Assembly (NCBI RefSeq): GCF_000276665.1
Contig: NW_004955437.1
Span: forward strand, 3,115,481-3,179,480
Length of the DNA: 64,000 nucleotides
Reading direction: 5' to 3'
Source: Chinchilla lanigera
Lineage: Eukaryota; Chordata; Mammalia; Rodentia; Chinchillidae
This document shows, piece by piece, positions 10,020 through 19,710 of this stretch (the stretch's first letter is position 1; the number at the start of each line of letters is the position of its first letter). The notes under the pieces are model-generated. The model saw only the letters and a list, made by a program, of their open reading frames with translations, made no database searches and had not been told where the DNA came from. Both the position numbers and the translations under genes were made by a program.

Positions 10020-11174
10020 AACATTTTTCATAATATTCCTTCTAATGTTCTTTCATTACCTGTAGACTCACTAGTGAAGTCACTCCTCTCGTTTTTGATT
10101 GGTGCCCTTTCTCTGATTCCTCACCCATGTGGCCAGTTACATCAGTATTAATGAAATGCTCAAAGAGCTGGCTTTGGACTTTATTGGTTCTCCATTGCTT
10201 TTCAGTGTTCTACCTCATTAATTTCTGCTCCGATCTTTATTATTTCCCTACCTCTGCCTATTTTGGGTTCTGTTTGCTCGTCTCTTTCTAGTTCCTTAAG
10301 GTGGAAGCTGAGGCCATTGTTTGGAGAACTTTCAAGTACCAGTTTAGTAACACAAATTCTTAGACACTGTGCTTTCATTTTCATCCCATCCAAAATACAT
10401 TCTAATTTCCCTTTTGTATTTTTCTTTGACCCATAAGCTATTTAAAAGCCTATTATCTAGATTCCAAATATTTGGGGATATTCCAAGAATCTTTCTATTA
10501 TTGACTTCTAATTTAATTCCACTGTGGTGAGAGAACATGCTTTTTATGACTTGGATCTTTTTAAATTTATTGAGACTTGTTTTATGGCCCAGAATATGGC
10601 CTATTTTGGTAAATGTTCTTTGTGCATTTAAGAAGAATGTGTACTCTGCTATTGTTGGATGAAAGAGTCTATAAATGTGTTAGGTCAAGTTGATTGATGG
10701 TGTTATTCAAACGTCTATATCCTTGTTTATTTTCTACCTACTTGTATGTCAATTATTTTGAGGTAATATTGAAATTGCCAAATATGATTTTGATGTATAT
10801 ATTTGTCTTTGTAATTATTTCCATTTTTGCTTCATATATTTGGAAGCTCCGTTATTAGGTGCACAAAATTTTAGAATTCTGATGAGTTGATTCCTTTATC
10901 ATTATGAAATGACCTTCTTTATACATAGTAATGTCCTTTGTCCCGAAATCTCTGTTTGATATTGTCATTCGATCTTTCATTTCATGTTAACATGGTATAC
11001 CTTTTCCATCCTTTAATTTTTTTTAACGTATCTGGTCTCTATATTTAAAGTCCTCTTATAAGCACCATATAATTTAGTCTTGCTTTTTTATCCAATCTGA
11101 CAACCTCTGCCTTTTAATTAGAGCATTTAAACCATTTACTTTTATTTTTCACCTCAAAGAAATATGTGGGGTGT

Positions 11175-11440
11175 TTTGTTTTGTTTTGTTTTGTTTTAGT
11201 TGTGGTAAGATACGCATAACATTTACCATCTTAACCATTTTAAGTATACAGTTCAGTCATGTTAAGTGTATTCACATTGTGCCACCAATCTCTAGGACAT
11301 TTTCACCCTGCAAAATTGAAAGTCTGTGCCCCTTAAACCGCTTCCTACTTCCCTCTTCCTCAGCTCCTGTTTCTGTTTCTGTGAGTACTCTAGGTAGCTC
11401 ATTCGTGTGGAACTATACTGTATAGATCATTTACTTATTA
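11175..11440 (-). mobile_element. L1M 3'-end fragment nested in older L1
   Basis: After a TTTTG-rich start come tttaccatcttaaccatttt, agtatacagttcagtcatg, cattgtgccaccaatctc and ttcaccctgcaaaattgaaa. This is the typical 3' end of an L1 in reverse complement. The surrounding ORF2 text resumes beyond it near 11.8 kb, so it is a separate insertion. Confidence 0.75.
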
Positions 11441-11562
11441 CCCTGAGACATGGTTTTGTTATGTGGTGCAGGCTGGTCTGGGACTCCTGGGCTTGCTCAA
11501 CTGATCCTTCTGCCTTAGGCTTCCAAGTAGCTCAGCCTATAGGAACATGAACCATGGCCATC
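11441..11562 (-). mobile_element. B1-related SINE, old
   Basis: Diverged minus-strand 7SL-type SINE: gagacatggttttgttatg, gcaggctggtctgggactcc, cttccaagtagctcagcc. It lacks the young family's internal duplication. Confidence 0.65.
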
Positions 11563-11565
11563 CAG

Positions 11566-11634
11566 GATTCACTTTTTTTTTTTTAACTGGGAACTGAACC
11601 CAGAGCCCTCCCACTGAGCTACAGAATCAGCTCT
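11566..11634 (-). mobile_element. ID-type SINE, old/partial
   Basis: T-rich start, then aactgggaactgaacccaga and cactgagctaca. Strongly decayed ID, sandwiched between two B1-like units. Confidence 0.6.
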
Positions 11635-11649
11635 TTGTTTAGTTTAGCT

Positions 11650-11790
11650 TTTGTTTGTTTTTTGTTGTGTCTTAGAGACAAGGTCTTGCTAAATCATCAT
11701 GTTGCCCAGGCTGAGCCTGAACTCACAATCCTCCTGCCTCAGGCTTCCAGAGTGTTAGGATGACATGTATGTGCCATCACAGCCAGTTTA
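11650..11790 (-). mobile_element. B1-related SINE, old
   Basis: Minus-strand 7SL-type copy: agagacaaggtcttgctaaa, gttgcccaggctgagcctga and atcctcctgcctcaggcttcc. Together with the ID immediately to its left it may be one composite B1-ID unit. Confidence 0.7.
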
Positions 11791-12176
11791 GAATGTACTT
11801 TTAATATGATTAACAGATTTCATCTTGTTTTTTTTTCCTATATTTCTTCCATTTCTTCTTTTTCTCAGTCTTCTTTTGGGTTAATTGATATTTTATGGCT
11901 CTATTTTATGTCCATTCTTTGTTTAGTAGCTATAATTTACTGTTCAGTTGTTTTAGTGGCTGCTACAGGGCTTATAGTATAGGAATATCTCATCACGATC
12001 TGTCTTCTCCTCTTGACATACAGCCTAAGAACCTTACTACAATGTACTTCCCTGTCTCCTTTTCTGACCTTTCAGCTTTCATTGTTACACTTTGTACTTA
12101 TACATGTTATAAGCCACACATTATGTACTTTTTGTGAAAGCAATTATCTTTGAAAAAGATGTACACTGTTTTTAAA

Positions 12177-12265
12177 ATTTTTTTATTTTTGGTACTGGGA
12201 ATTGAACTCAGGACCTTGCGCTTGCTAGGCAGGCACATGTGCCACTGGGCTGTATCCCCAGCCCT
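12177..12265 (-). mobile_element. ID-type SINE
   Basis: Minus-strand ID: ggtactgggaattgaactca, ccttgcgcttgctaggcagg, ctgtatccccagccc. Inserted in L1 ORF2 remnant. Confidence 0.9.
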
Positions 12266-12445
12266 ATAAACTGATTTTTAAAACCTTGTGTTTTGCTCTC
12301 ATTCCTTTGTGTAGATCTTTGTTTCCATTTAGTAACATTGTCCTTCTGCTTACAGATTTTCTTCAATAATTTCCTAGAGTGCAGTTCTGTTGGTGATGAA
12401 GTCTTCCAACTTTTGTGTGTCTGAAAGGTCTTTATGATACTTTTA

Positions 12446-12537
12446 TTTTTTTTGTTTTTTTCCGGTACTGGGAATCAAACTCACGACCTTGCGCTTGCCA
12501 GGCAGGCACTGTGCCACTGAGCTAAATCCTCAACCCC
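12446..12537 (-). mobile_element. ID-type SINE, young
   Basis: Minus-strand young ID with a 15-bp perfect target duplication (tttatgatactttta) at 12431-12445 and 12538-12552. Confidence 0.95.
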
Positions 12538-12600
12538 TTTATGATACTTTTAAAAAGATATCTTTCCTGGTTTAGATTTAAATCTCAGATTGACAGGTTT

Positions 12601-12692
12601 TTTTCTTTTTTCTTTTTGGTACCAGGAATTGAACTCAGGATGCTGCACTTGCCAGGTAGGTGCTTATGCCACTAAGCTATATCCCTGGCCCC
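12601..12692 (-). mobile_element. ID-type SINE
   Basis: Minus-strand ID: ggtaccaggaattgaactca, cttgccaggtaggtgcttat, ctatatccctggcccc. Somewhat diverged; target duplication unclear. Confidence 0.88.
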
Positions 12693-13239
12693 AGTTTTTC
12701 TTTCTTTCAGCACTTCAAATATCTTTCTGTGTGCTCCTCTCACATGTAGTGTTTCCAGTGAGAAATCTGCTGTTAGCCTTACATTTATCCCTCTGTATAT
12801 AATTTGTTCCCCACTACCACAACCCTGACTGCTTCTAAGGTTTTCCCTTTGTCACATGTATTGAGAAATTTGATTACACGTGCATTCGTGTCATTTCTTT
12901 AGATTTCTTTGAGGTTCACTGAGCTTCTTGGATCTATGGGTTTATAGCTTTCATCAAATAGAGAAAATTTTGGACATTATTTGTTCAGATAATTTTTTTG
13001 TACTCTCCTTCCTTGTCAGGGACTCCAGTTTATACCTATCAGGCTGCTTGAAGTTGTCCCATAGTTTGCTGATGCTTTTTTTTAAACTACTTTTTTCTGT
13101 CAATGTTGAATAGTTTCTATAGTTCTGTCTTCTTGTTTGCTATTTTCCTTCTCTGATATCACATTATCTAATCTCTCAGTGTAATTTTCATCTTACTCAC
13201 TGGTCTTGTTTTCATTGTTTTGCTGTTTTGTTTTGTTTT

Positions 13240-13447
13240 GCTCTTTTGTGGTACTGAGGCCTGAACCCGAGAGCCTTGAACATACTAGGCAAATGCTCTA
13301 CTGCTGACTTACAACCTGAGCCCTTTTTAAATTTTTTGTTTTGAGTGGAGGCCTTGCTAAATTTCCCAGGCTGACCTTAAACTTGCCACCCTGCTGCCTC
13401 AGTCTCCTGAGTAGCTGGGATTATTGTCATCCACCCCTGTGCCGGGT
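13240..13447 (-). mobile_element. Composite B1-ID SINE, old
   Basis: ID-like unit (13240-13324: ggtactgaggcctgaaccc, ctactgctgacttacaacc) directly abuts a B1-like unit (13325-13447: ggccttgctaaatttccc, gcctcagtctcctgagtagc). In sense orientation this reads B1 then ID with no spacer, as in fused B1/ID families of non-murid rodents. The same order recurs at five other places here. Confidence 0.65.
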
Positions 13448-13505
13448 ACTCATTCGTGTTATTCACTGTGGTTTTAATCTCTAAAAGTTCCATTTGGCTC
13501 TTTTT

Positions 13506-13662
13506 GTGTGTGTGCGTGTTTTTGAGACAGGGTCTCGTTATGTAGTTCAGGCTGGCCTTGAACTCACTTTGTGGCCCAGGCTGGTCTCAAACTCCCAACG
13601 ATCCTCCTGCCTCAGCCTCCTGAGTGCTGGGATTATAGGCGTGTGCCACCACGCCCAGCTTT
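13506..13662 (-). mobile_element. B1-type SINE, young
   Basis: Minus-strand B1 with both duplicated units; the tail complement includes a TG run. A 14-bp target duplication (atttggctcttttt) lies at 13492-13505 and 13663-13676. Confidence 0.95.
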
Positions 13663-13824
13663 ATTTGGCTCTTTTTTATATAATGCATGTTTTTAATATG
13701 TAGTTATAACTATTGTAATATCCTTTCATGCTCATTCTAACATCTCTGTCGCTTCTAAGTCATTTTTGATTGATTCATTTCTTTTCTCATTATGGATTAT
13801 ACTTTTGCATATGTGGTCATCCTT

Positions 13825-13934
13825 TTTGTTGTTGTTGTTGTTTTGTTTTGTTTTTTTTCCGGTACCGGGAATCGAACTCACGACCTTGTGCCTGCCAGGA
13901 AGGCGCTATGCCGCTGAGCTAAATCCCCAGCCCC
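13825..13934 (-). mobile_element. ID-type SINE, young
   Basis: Minus-strand young ID with a (TTG)n/TTTTG tail complement. An 11-bp target duplication (tggtcatcctt) lies at 13814-13824 and 13935-13945. Confidence 0.95.
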
Positions 13935-14066
13935 TGGTCATCCTTGATTAGATGCCTGATGCTATGAATGGTACCTTAGTGAGTACTGGATATTTTAGTA
14001 TTTCTATAAATGTCCTTGTGCTTTGTTACCAAATCCAATTAGATTGCTTGGAAACAGTTTAACCTT

Positions 14067-14292
14067 TTTATTTATTTATTTATCTATTTTCTGCTATGGA
14101 ACCCAGAGCCTCATGCATACCAGGCAAATACTCTGCCACTGAGCTATGTCCCCAGTCACACTTTCATAAATTTTTATTTTGAGATAGGGTTTCACTAAAT
14201 TGCCCAGGTCAGGCTGGCCTTGAACTTATAATCCCCCTGCTTAGCCTCCCAAGTAGTTGGAAATATAGGTACATACCATAATGCCTGGCTAT
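14067..14292 (-). mobile_element. Composite B1-ID SINE, old
   Basis: A (TTTA)n tail, then an ID-like unit (tatggaacccagagcctcat, ccactgagctatgtcccc), then a B1-like unit (gagatagggtttcactaaat to cataatgcctggct). Same fused order as the copy at 13.3 kb. Confidence 0.65.
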
Positions 14293-14329
14293 TATTCCAT
14301 CTTGACTGAAAGCAAAAACTCTTCTTTCT

Positions 14330-14488
14330 CTCCACTTTTTTCTTTTCTTTTTTTGAGACAGGCCTTGCTATGTAGTCCAGACTGGCCTTGAACTCACTAT
14401 GTAGCCAAAGCTGGCCTCAAACTCACGGCAATCCACCTGCCTCAGCCTCCCAGGTGCTGGGATTACAGGCCTGCGCCACTCCACCCTT
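14330..14488 (-). mobile_element. B1-type SINE
   Basis: Minus-strand B1 with duplicated units and head gcgccactccacccttc; moderately diverged. Confidence 0.9.
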
Positions 14489-14888
14489 CTTCTCTTCACT
14501 TTCTTCTCCTTTGTAACAACTAGAATAGTGCTGGACACACGGTTGACTCATTCATTATCTGCTGGAGTTAATTCACCTTTGTAAGTAACGATACACAGCA
14601 AGTTTGTTTAGAAGTATGATAGCAGGTGATTACGTTAAAGTCCAATAACAAATTCTTTTCATTCTTGCTGAAATGAAGACCAAATTCATTTGTGAAATTG
14701 CATAAAGATAGATTTAAAATTTTTGTGATATGCTATATAGAAATGGTTTTTAAATGTGGACCTGCCTTCCATTATTTTTACGATGTTTTCTAACTTACAG
14801 TAAATGAAAAATGCAGACTCAGTGCCTGTTCAGCAGAAGCCACATTCAGTGTCACCGCCAGAGCCTTCTTGGATCCCTGGGACATGGT
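14489..14888. other. Unassigned AT-rich intergenic sequence
   Basis: No gene or clear repeat. The left edge could still be L1-derived. Confidence 0.4.
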
Positions 14889-14902
14889 AATACTCAGTAG
14901 GT

Positions 14903-15003
14903 AGGGGACTGGGGATTTAGTTCAGAGGCAAAGCACCTGCCTGGCAATTGCAAGGTCGTGAGTTCGATTCCTGGTACCGGAAGAAAAACAAAACAAACAA
15001 ACA
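14903..15003 (+). mobile_element. ID-type SINE, young
   Basis: Plus-strand ID with a (AAAC)n-type tail and a 14-bp target duplication (aatactcagtaggt) at 14889-14902 and 15004-15017. It is the first plus-oriented SINE after a long run of minus ones. Confidence 0.95.
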
Positions 15004-15236
15004 AATACTCAGTAGGTGTGCACAGAACGATTGAATGAACAAATGTGTTTGGGGTAGCATGCCTTTTACTTCATCAAACAAGATAATTTATTACACGAAC
15101 ATCCCATCTGAGATAGCTAGCTTTCCATTTTATAATTTGAGGCTGTGTTGGTTATAGATTCTTGCTTTTTCTGGCCTCTTTATAATGTGTTTTGTTAGCC
15201 CTCACTTTGCAGCATTGTTTTGACAGATGATGTTAA

Positions 15237-15238
<2 letters not shown>

Positions 15239-15288
<50 letters not shown>

Positions 15289-15295
15289 GCGTATG
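15239..15295. repeat. (TG)n/(CG)n microsatellite
   Basis: About 19 TG dinucleotides run into alternating CG/CA (gcgcgcgcgcacgcgcg). Alternating purine-pyrimidine throughout, so it can adopt Z-DNA. Confidence 0.97.
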
Positions 15296-15299
15296 TGCT

Positions 15300-15502
15300 C
15301 ATGCGTATCATGCACAAGTTCTGAGGATGGAAACCAGGGCCTTTACATCAAGCAATATCCCCAGCCCTTTTATCATTTTTTATTTTGAGACAGGTCCTTA
15401 CTAAGTTGTTAAATTGTCCAGGTGAGATTTGAACTTGGGATTCCCCTGCCTCAGCATCCCAGAGTGCTGGAATTGCAGGTGTGTGCCACTGAGCCCAGCT
15501 CT
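15300..15502 (-). mobile_element. Composite B1-ID SINE, old
   Basis: A degraded ID part (ggatggaaaccagggcc, aatatccccagccc) is followed directly by a B1-like part (gagacaggtccttactaag to gtgccactgagcccagct). Confidence 0.6.
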
Positions 15503-15516
15503 GATTTGTAAATCTT

Positions 15517-15601
15517 TTTTTTTTTGTGGTACCAGGGATTGAACTCCCGACCTTGCGCTTGCCAGGCAGGCGCTTATGCCACTGAGCTATATCCCCAGCC
15601 C
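15517..15601 (-). mobile_element. ID-type SINE, young
   Basis: Minus-strand ID with a near-perfect target duplication (ctctgatttgtaaatctt at 15499-15516, ctctgatttgtagatctt at 15602-15619). It landed at the edge of the older composite. Confidence 0.93.
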
Positions 15602-15619
15602 CTCTGATTTGTAGATCTT

Positions 15620-15969
15620 AAGGAGGAGATTTGACTTACGCTCTTGGCAGCATCAGACTCACCTAACGCCTTGACTCCTAGCTTAATTCTTGGGGAATCT
15701 CGGGGCTGTCATCGTTCTCAAGTTGCCCATCTTGCTCTGATGCCTTTCTGTGGCCCATCCAAATCTCACTCATCCTCCCAGTCCTGCTTCAGCCTTCCTC
15801 TGTGGAGCCTTCTCCTCCTACCACAATCTCACCCTTCTGCCTGCTCCTCAGAACGTGTCTTTTCCAGTCACTTGGTATTTAATGGACCATGCTGCTGCGT
15901 CATACTCTTTGTGTATATGTGGGAGCATCTGTCTCTACCAGTGTGGAGCCACCTTCAGAAGAGAGACTC
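15620..15969. other. Unassigned pyrimidine-rich intergenic sequence
   Basis: Overlapping frames of about 90-117 codons here have no recognisable domain. No repeat was identified; part may be very old L2-type sequence. Confidence 0.4.
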
Positions 15970-16090
15970 AAGCCAGGCTGGTGGCACACACCTGTAATCC
16001 CAGCATTCTGGGAGGCTGAGGCATAAGGATCACAAGTTTGAGCTCAGCTTGTACAACTTAGTGACCCTGTCTCAAATTTTTAAAAGTTTA
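15970..16090 (+). mobile_element. B1-related SINE, old
   Basis: Plus-strand 7SL-type unit (aggctggtggcacacacctgt, gggaggctgaggcataagg, gtgaccctgtctcaaa) without the young duplication. It is probably the left unit of the old composite family. Confidence 0.75.
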
Positions 16091-16139
16091 AAAAAAATTT
16101 AAAAGGTGGCCTACATGTGCCCAACATAGTGATAACAGC

Positions 16140-16385
16140 GACTGCCATAACCACCACTTATGGAGTACTTATTGTGTGCCAGGCCGTATTCTAAGGACTT
16201 TTAATGAATGAGCTCAGTTCATCTTCATCCATTTTACCAGGGTAATGCTATTATTATCCTACTCTCCAGCTGAGAAAGTGGCAGCCCAGGGGAGCTGTCA
16301 CTTGCCCAGGTTGCTAGCAGAGCCAGGATTCAAATTCAACCTCTCTGGCTCCAGGAGCTGAGCCCACAACCACCACACTCGCCCA
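16140..16385 (-). repeat. MIR SINE, near full length
   Basis: Reverse-complement MIR with all landmarks in order: ttattgtgtgccaggc, attctaagga, attattatcc, gctgagaaagtggc, cttgcccaggttgctagcag, ggattcaaattcaacc, tggctccaggagctgagcc. A ttcaataaatatttg end follows at about 16408. Confidence 0.85.
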
Positions 16386-16423
16386 TGGCACCGGCATGCA
16401 GTAGTTGTTCAATAAATATTTGT

Positions 16424-16503
16424 TTGGAGGTGATGGAGATTGAACCTAGGGCTTCACAAATGCTAGACAAGTGCTTTATTGCCGGGCTACACCCTCAACT
16501 CCA
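16424..16503 (-). mobile_element. ID-type SINE, old
   Basis: Minus-strand ID: ggtgatggagattgaacc, cacaaatgctagacaagtgc, ccgggctacaccctcaac. Confidence 0.75.
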
Positions 16504-16904
16504 TTTCTGTTAAACGAATGAACATGTGGAGGCTTGGTCTGTGCGGGAGACTCAGCAGCGGAGACCCTGTCCTGTTCCTTTCTCTGCTTCTCTCTTCCCA
16601 TCACTATGGGAACATCATTGCTGTTGATTCAAGAGGGAGGGCCTGTGTGGTCCAGAAGGAAAAAGAGCGGATGGGAAGTGGATGGCTTCGCCCCTCTTCT
16701 GCTTTCCTCCCTTGGAGGTTGGGCAGAGAGCAAGTCGGAACAGTTCTGCTTCCTGCCACCCGCTTGCTCCGAGAAGCAGCCCCCAAATGGGAGCAGGGAA
16801 AGTAGTGGGGGCAGCGGTGTCCTCAGGATCGCTGGTTTCTGGGGCCCTCGCCTCTCAAGGCTCAGTCAACCGGATGTCCCCTTAGCTTGCCGGAATTTGG
16901 CTGG

Positions 16905-17060
16905 ATTTGCAGAGATAAGATCAACCTGACCTTTAATTCCCCAAATGCAATTTATGGGCTTGCCTCCTGTGTGCTGCAACACGTCTGGCTATCCCAAATC
17001 TGGTAATTATTTATGTAAACACAGCATCCTGCCTTTGTGGATTATAATTGCACTTGAACA
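16905..17060. promoter_or_regulatory. Candidate enhancer: GATA, nuclear-receptor-half and FOX motifs
   Basis: Within 160 bp there is a GATA site (gagataagat, 16912-16921), a tgaccttt half-site (16927), a homeobox-type taattattta and a full FOX consensus tgtaaaca (17014-17021). Motif clusters occur by chance, so this is a candidate only. Confidence 0.3.
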
Positions 17061-17177
17061 GCAAGAAACAAGGGCTTACCCGGTAGGGGCTGGACTGAAA
17101 TGCTCCTTTTGAAAACACTCACCTGAGTCTTTGAAATCTTCCCTGTGGCTCGTGGATAACTTTAACCAGACAGGAGG

Positions 17178-17206
17178 AAAAAAAAAAAAATTTTTTTTTT
17201 TTTTTT
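17178..17206. repeat. A13/T16 homopolymer palindrome
   Basis: A run of 13 A is followed directly by 16 T, forming a perfect 26-bp palindrome. Assembly or sequencing length error is possible here. Confidence 0.9.
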
Positions 17207-17914
17207 GCCTGTTCTTCCAGCAGGCCTGGGCAAATTTATTCCCCAGCACCAGTAGGTTCTGTAGGGCCTCTCAAAGCAAGGGGTGGATGAAGTGTTCCAA
17301 CCATCCTGGCTGGACCCACACTGAGAGGCACGAGCCCTGGGCTGGAGGCTTCCGAGGGTCTCCTCATTGTCTGCTGGAACATGAATTTTACACCCCTGCT
17401 AAGAATAAACAGGATTAGGAATTTTATGCTGTTTGGAAAAGAGGAGAGGTGGCTGGCGAAAGAGAAAGGTCTTTGCTTTTTATTCATGCTGCGAGCTCCC
17501 CAGGAGCATTTGCTGTACATACACACAGGAGAGCCAGAGGATTAGGGCAAGAAAATGAGCTGATTGAACCAGATGGTTCGGGAAGCACTCCCAGGAGGCC
17601 ACTGGGGAGGATGAATCTGCATCTTTAAATAACATTAATTTCTGAAAGGCCCAAATTGTTTCCTAAATTGCTGCGCTGAACTCCTAGCTTTCATCTATTT
17701 TTATGGCACCTCTCCTGGATGCAGGCAGGAGCTGCTGCATTCTGATGAACCAGCTTTGGAGAAATCCTCCACGCTGAGAGTGGCCAGAGAGCCAGGAATC
17801 CGTTTCCTGAAGGAGAAAGAAATCTTTAAGAATCAAAGTGCCCTGAAAGACAGATTTCAGCAGAAACCACTACCCCTGGGTGATCTGAACAAACCAGAAA
17901 GTTCTAAGACCAGC

Positions 17915-18055
17915 TTGGGACACTCATTTGCTCTGTAGCCAGGGGCAAACCTCTTAACCTCAGTTTCCCTATCTGTAAAATGGGGTTAATCACCGTACCT
18001 GCTGCAGGAGCGCTGTAAGGTTTTAATTGGGTAATGGTTGTGGAGCCCTTTGATG
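17915..18055 (+). repeat. MIR SINE
   Basis: Shows gccaggggcaaacctcttaa, cctcagtttccctatctgta, aatggggttaatcaccgtacc and a taaggttttaattggg stretch, in MIR order. Confidence 0.8.
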
Positions 18056-18710
18056 TAGTAAGTTTTATTAACTTGCAAGGGATTCCCTGAGGCCAGCAAA
18101 AGCAGTTAAACCCAAGAGAAAAGAAAGGCATTAAAGCACAAGCAAAACTCTGCTGAGCTGAGTGTTTCACCTCTAGCTCTAATTTCAGAAGTGTCGAGGC
18201 GGGCCGATCCCCAGTGAAAGGAAAGCGAGCATGGGGCTGGAAGCTATCTGAAAGTTTGGTGGTTGGATCCAGGAGGGCAAAGTTTGGCCTGTGACTTTGC
18301 TTGCTAGAACCCTAATCATCCTTTGGCCTCACTGTCTCTTTCTAAGAGCAAGTCCCCAGTAAGAGTGATGCTGGTGCTAATCCGAGCCCCTTGGAATTGG
18401 ATTTAGAAACCCCCAGCCTCTGGCCTCTCGATTTCCAACAATTAAGTAAAGACAGACCTCAAAGTCTGGTTTCTGGCCAGGGCTCCTGATCAGAGGAGGT
18501 TTGGGGGAACAGCACCCACCGAAGACCAGAAAACTGAGGTTTTGTTGAAGCCTCATCCTCCAACCCTCACGCAGCCCAACTTTGACTGTCAGGGCACCTC
18601 TGTGCCTCAGTTTCCGACTCCACAAACAAGATCCTAATCAGATACCCTTGCTTTAAAACCCCAAATAATAAACAATATTTTAAAATATTAAAAAAGCAAT
18701 ATTTAAAAAT
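18056..18710. other. Unassigned intergenic sequence
   Basis: No gene or repeat recognised. A 16-bp perfect AT palindrome lies at 18674-18689. Confidence 0.4.
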
Positions 18711-18860
18711 TGCAGGTGTGGTGGTCCACGCCTGCAATCCCAGCACTTGAGAGGCTGAAGCAGGAGGATCGCTTAGAGTTTGAGGCCAGCCTGGGCTACA
18801 TAATGAGTTCAAGGCCAGCCTAGACTACAAAATGAGACCCTGTCTCAAAACCAAAGCAGA
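18711..18860 (+). mobile_element. B1-type SINE
   Basis: Plus-strand B1, full length with internal duplication (gccagcctgggctac and gccagcctagactac) and a degenerate A-rich tail. Confidence 0.92.
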
Positions 18861-19370
18861 ACAGAAAGGCCCAAATAATGAAATTTAGAATAATGCAGAA
18901 GTGCACTTTAAATTATAAAGCATACTCAGAACGTTAGCTATAATAATAGTTCAAACCCCTACTTTTTTGCTTCAGTAATATTTAAAAATTTCAGTTAGTT
19001 GAATAATTATTCCCCAAATCATCTTATACAGTCCAAGGCACCCCACTGTCCTCTTCCTCCCTCCCTTCTACTTCTGCTCCCCTCTCCTCCACATTGAGGG
19101 CCCACTAATCAGCCAAGGAGCCCGAGCATCAGCTACATGGACACAGCCTGCTGGGGTGAGCAACTTGTCCCAGTTTGCCAGGGACTGCCCCAGGTTTAGT
19201 ACTGAAGATCACGCATGCCAGAGCCCTCCTCATCCCAGGCAAACTGGGATGGTGGGTCGAGGTCTTCAGGCCGCTTGGAAAGTGGTGGCGCTCTTCTGCA
19301 GGAAGCGGCTGTTGACCCGGCATAGGTATAGTCACATAGGCATCACAGGAACTGTGTAGAGGGAGGGACC
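18861..19370. other. Unassigned intergenic sequence
   Basis: AT-rich on the left, pyrimidine-rich around 19040-19090. No gene or named repeat. Confidence 0.4.
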
Positions 19371-19530
19371 TAGAGACGGCCCAGGAGATGGAAGACCCTG
19401 GGTCTACTTCTTGGTTCTGTTATTCTCTAGTGACCTCAGAGCAGGCCTGGCCTCGGTTTCCTCGCCTGTAAAGGGAGCTTGAGATGCGTGCTGCTGCGTG
19501 GGACCCATGAGAGGCCGCCACAGTGTGAAG
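19371..19530 (+). repeat. MIR SINE fragment
   Basis: Contains agaccctgggtctacttctt, ctctagtgacctcaga and cctcggtttcctcgcctgtaa, the MIR core order. Confidence 0.7.
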
Positions 19531-19631
19531 ACGCCGAGGACCCGAGTGCACCTCTGCCCGTGGGATGCTGCTGCTCGGCGCCCACTGAGACCTTTAACAT
19601 CCTTTCTCTGCGACAAACAAGGATGGGCTGG

Positions 19632-19710
19632 GGGTGCTGGGGGTTTAGCTCAGTGGCACAGCGCCTGCCCGGCAAGCGCAAGGTCGTGAGTTCGATCCCC
19701 GGTACTGGGC
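19632..19710 (+). mobile_element. ID-type SINE lacking an A tail
   Basis: Near-consensus ID body (gggggtttagctcagtggc to gttcgatccccggtactgg), but it stops without any poly(A) and no target duplication is obvious. Either the tail was deleted or the copy was moved by another event. Confidence 0.9.

Larger units (their letters stand above)
10020..14330 (-). mobile_element. L1M ORF2-to-3'UTR remnant (antisense), heavily nested
   Basis: A long decayed L1. Reverse-complement ORF2 landmarks appear in order: ttctagttccttaaggtgg (near 10290), tttgacccataagctattta, ccaaatatttggggatattcc, cactgtggtgagagaacatgc, gcccagaatatggcc, gttattaggtgca, atccaatctgacaacctctgcc, then cttttgggttaattgatatttt (11875), gcttcttggatctatggg (12923), caggctgcttgaagttgtccc (13040) and ttggaaacagttt (14048). 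All frames are broken, so no reverse transcriptase can be made. Interruptions: another L1 3' fragment at 11.2 kb and about fourteen SINE units. The minus strand is the sense strand of the element. Confidence 0.85.
16504..17914. other. Long low-repeat stretch, candidate regulatory DNA
   Basis: About 1.4 kb without SINE, MIR or LINE signature apart from one A/T homopolymer. Overlapping frames of 60-131 codons show no domain. Such repeat depletion within a SINE-dense window suggests constraint, though this is inference. Confidence 0.4.

Noticed and set aside
10020..14330. Possible active L1 reverse transcriptase
   Set aside because: All ORF2 frames are broken and interrupted by many SINEs; an old fossil.
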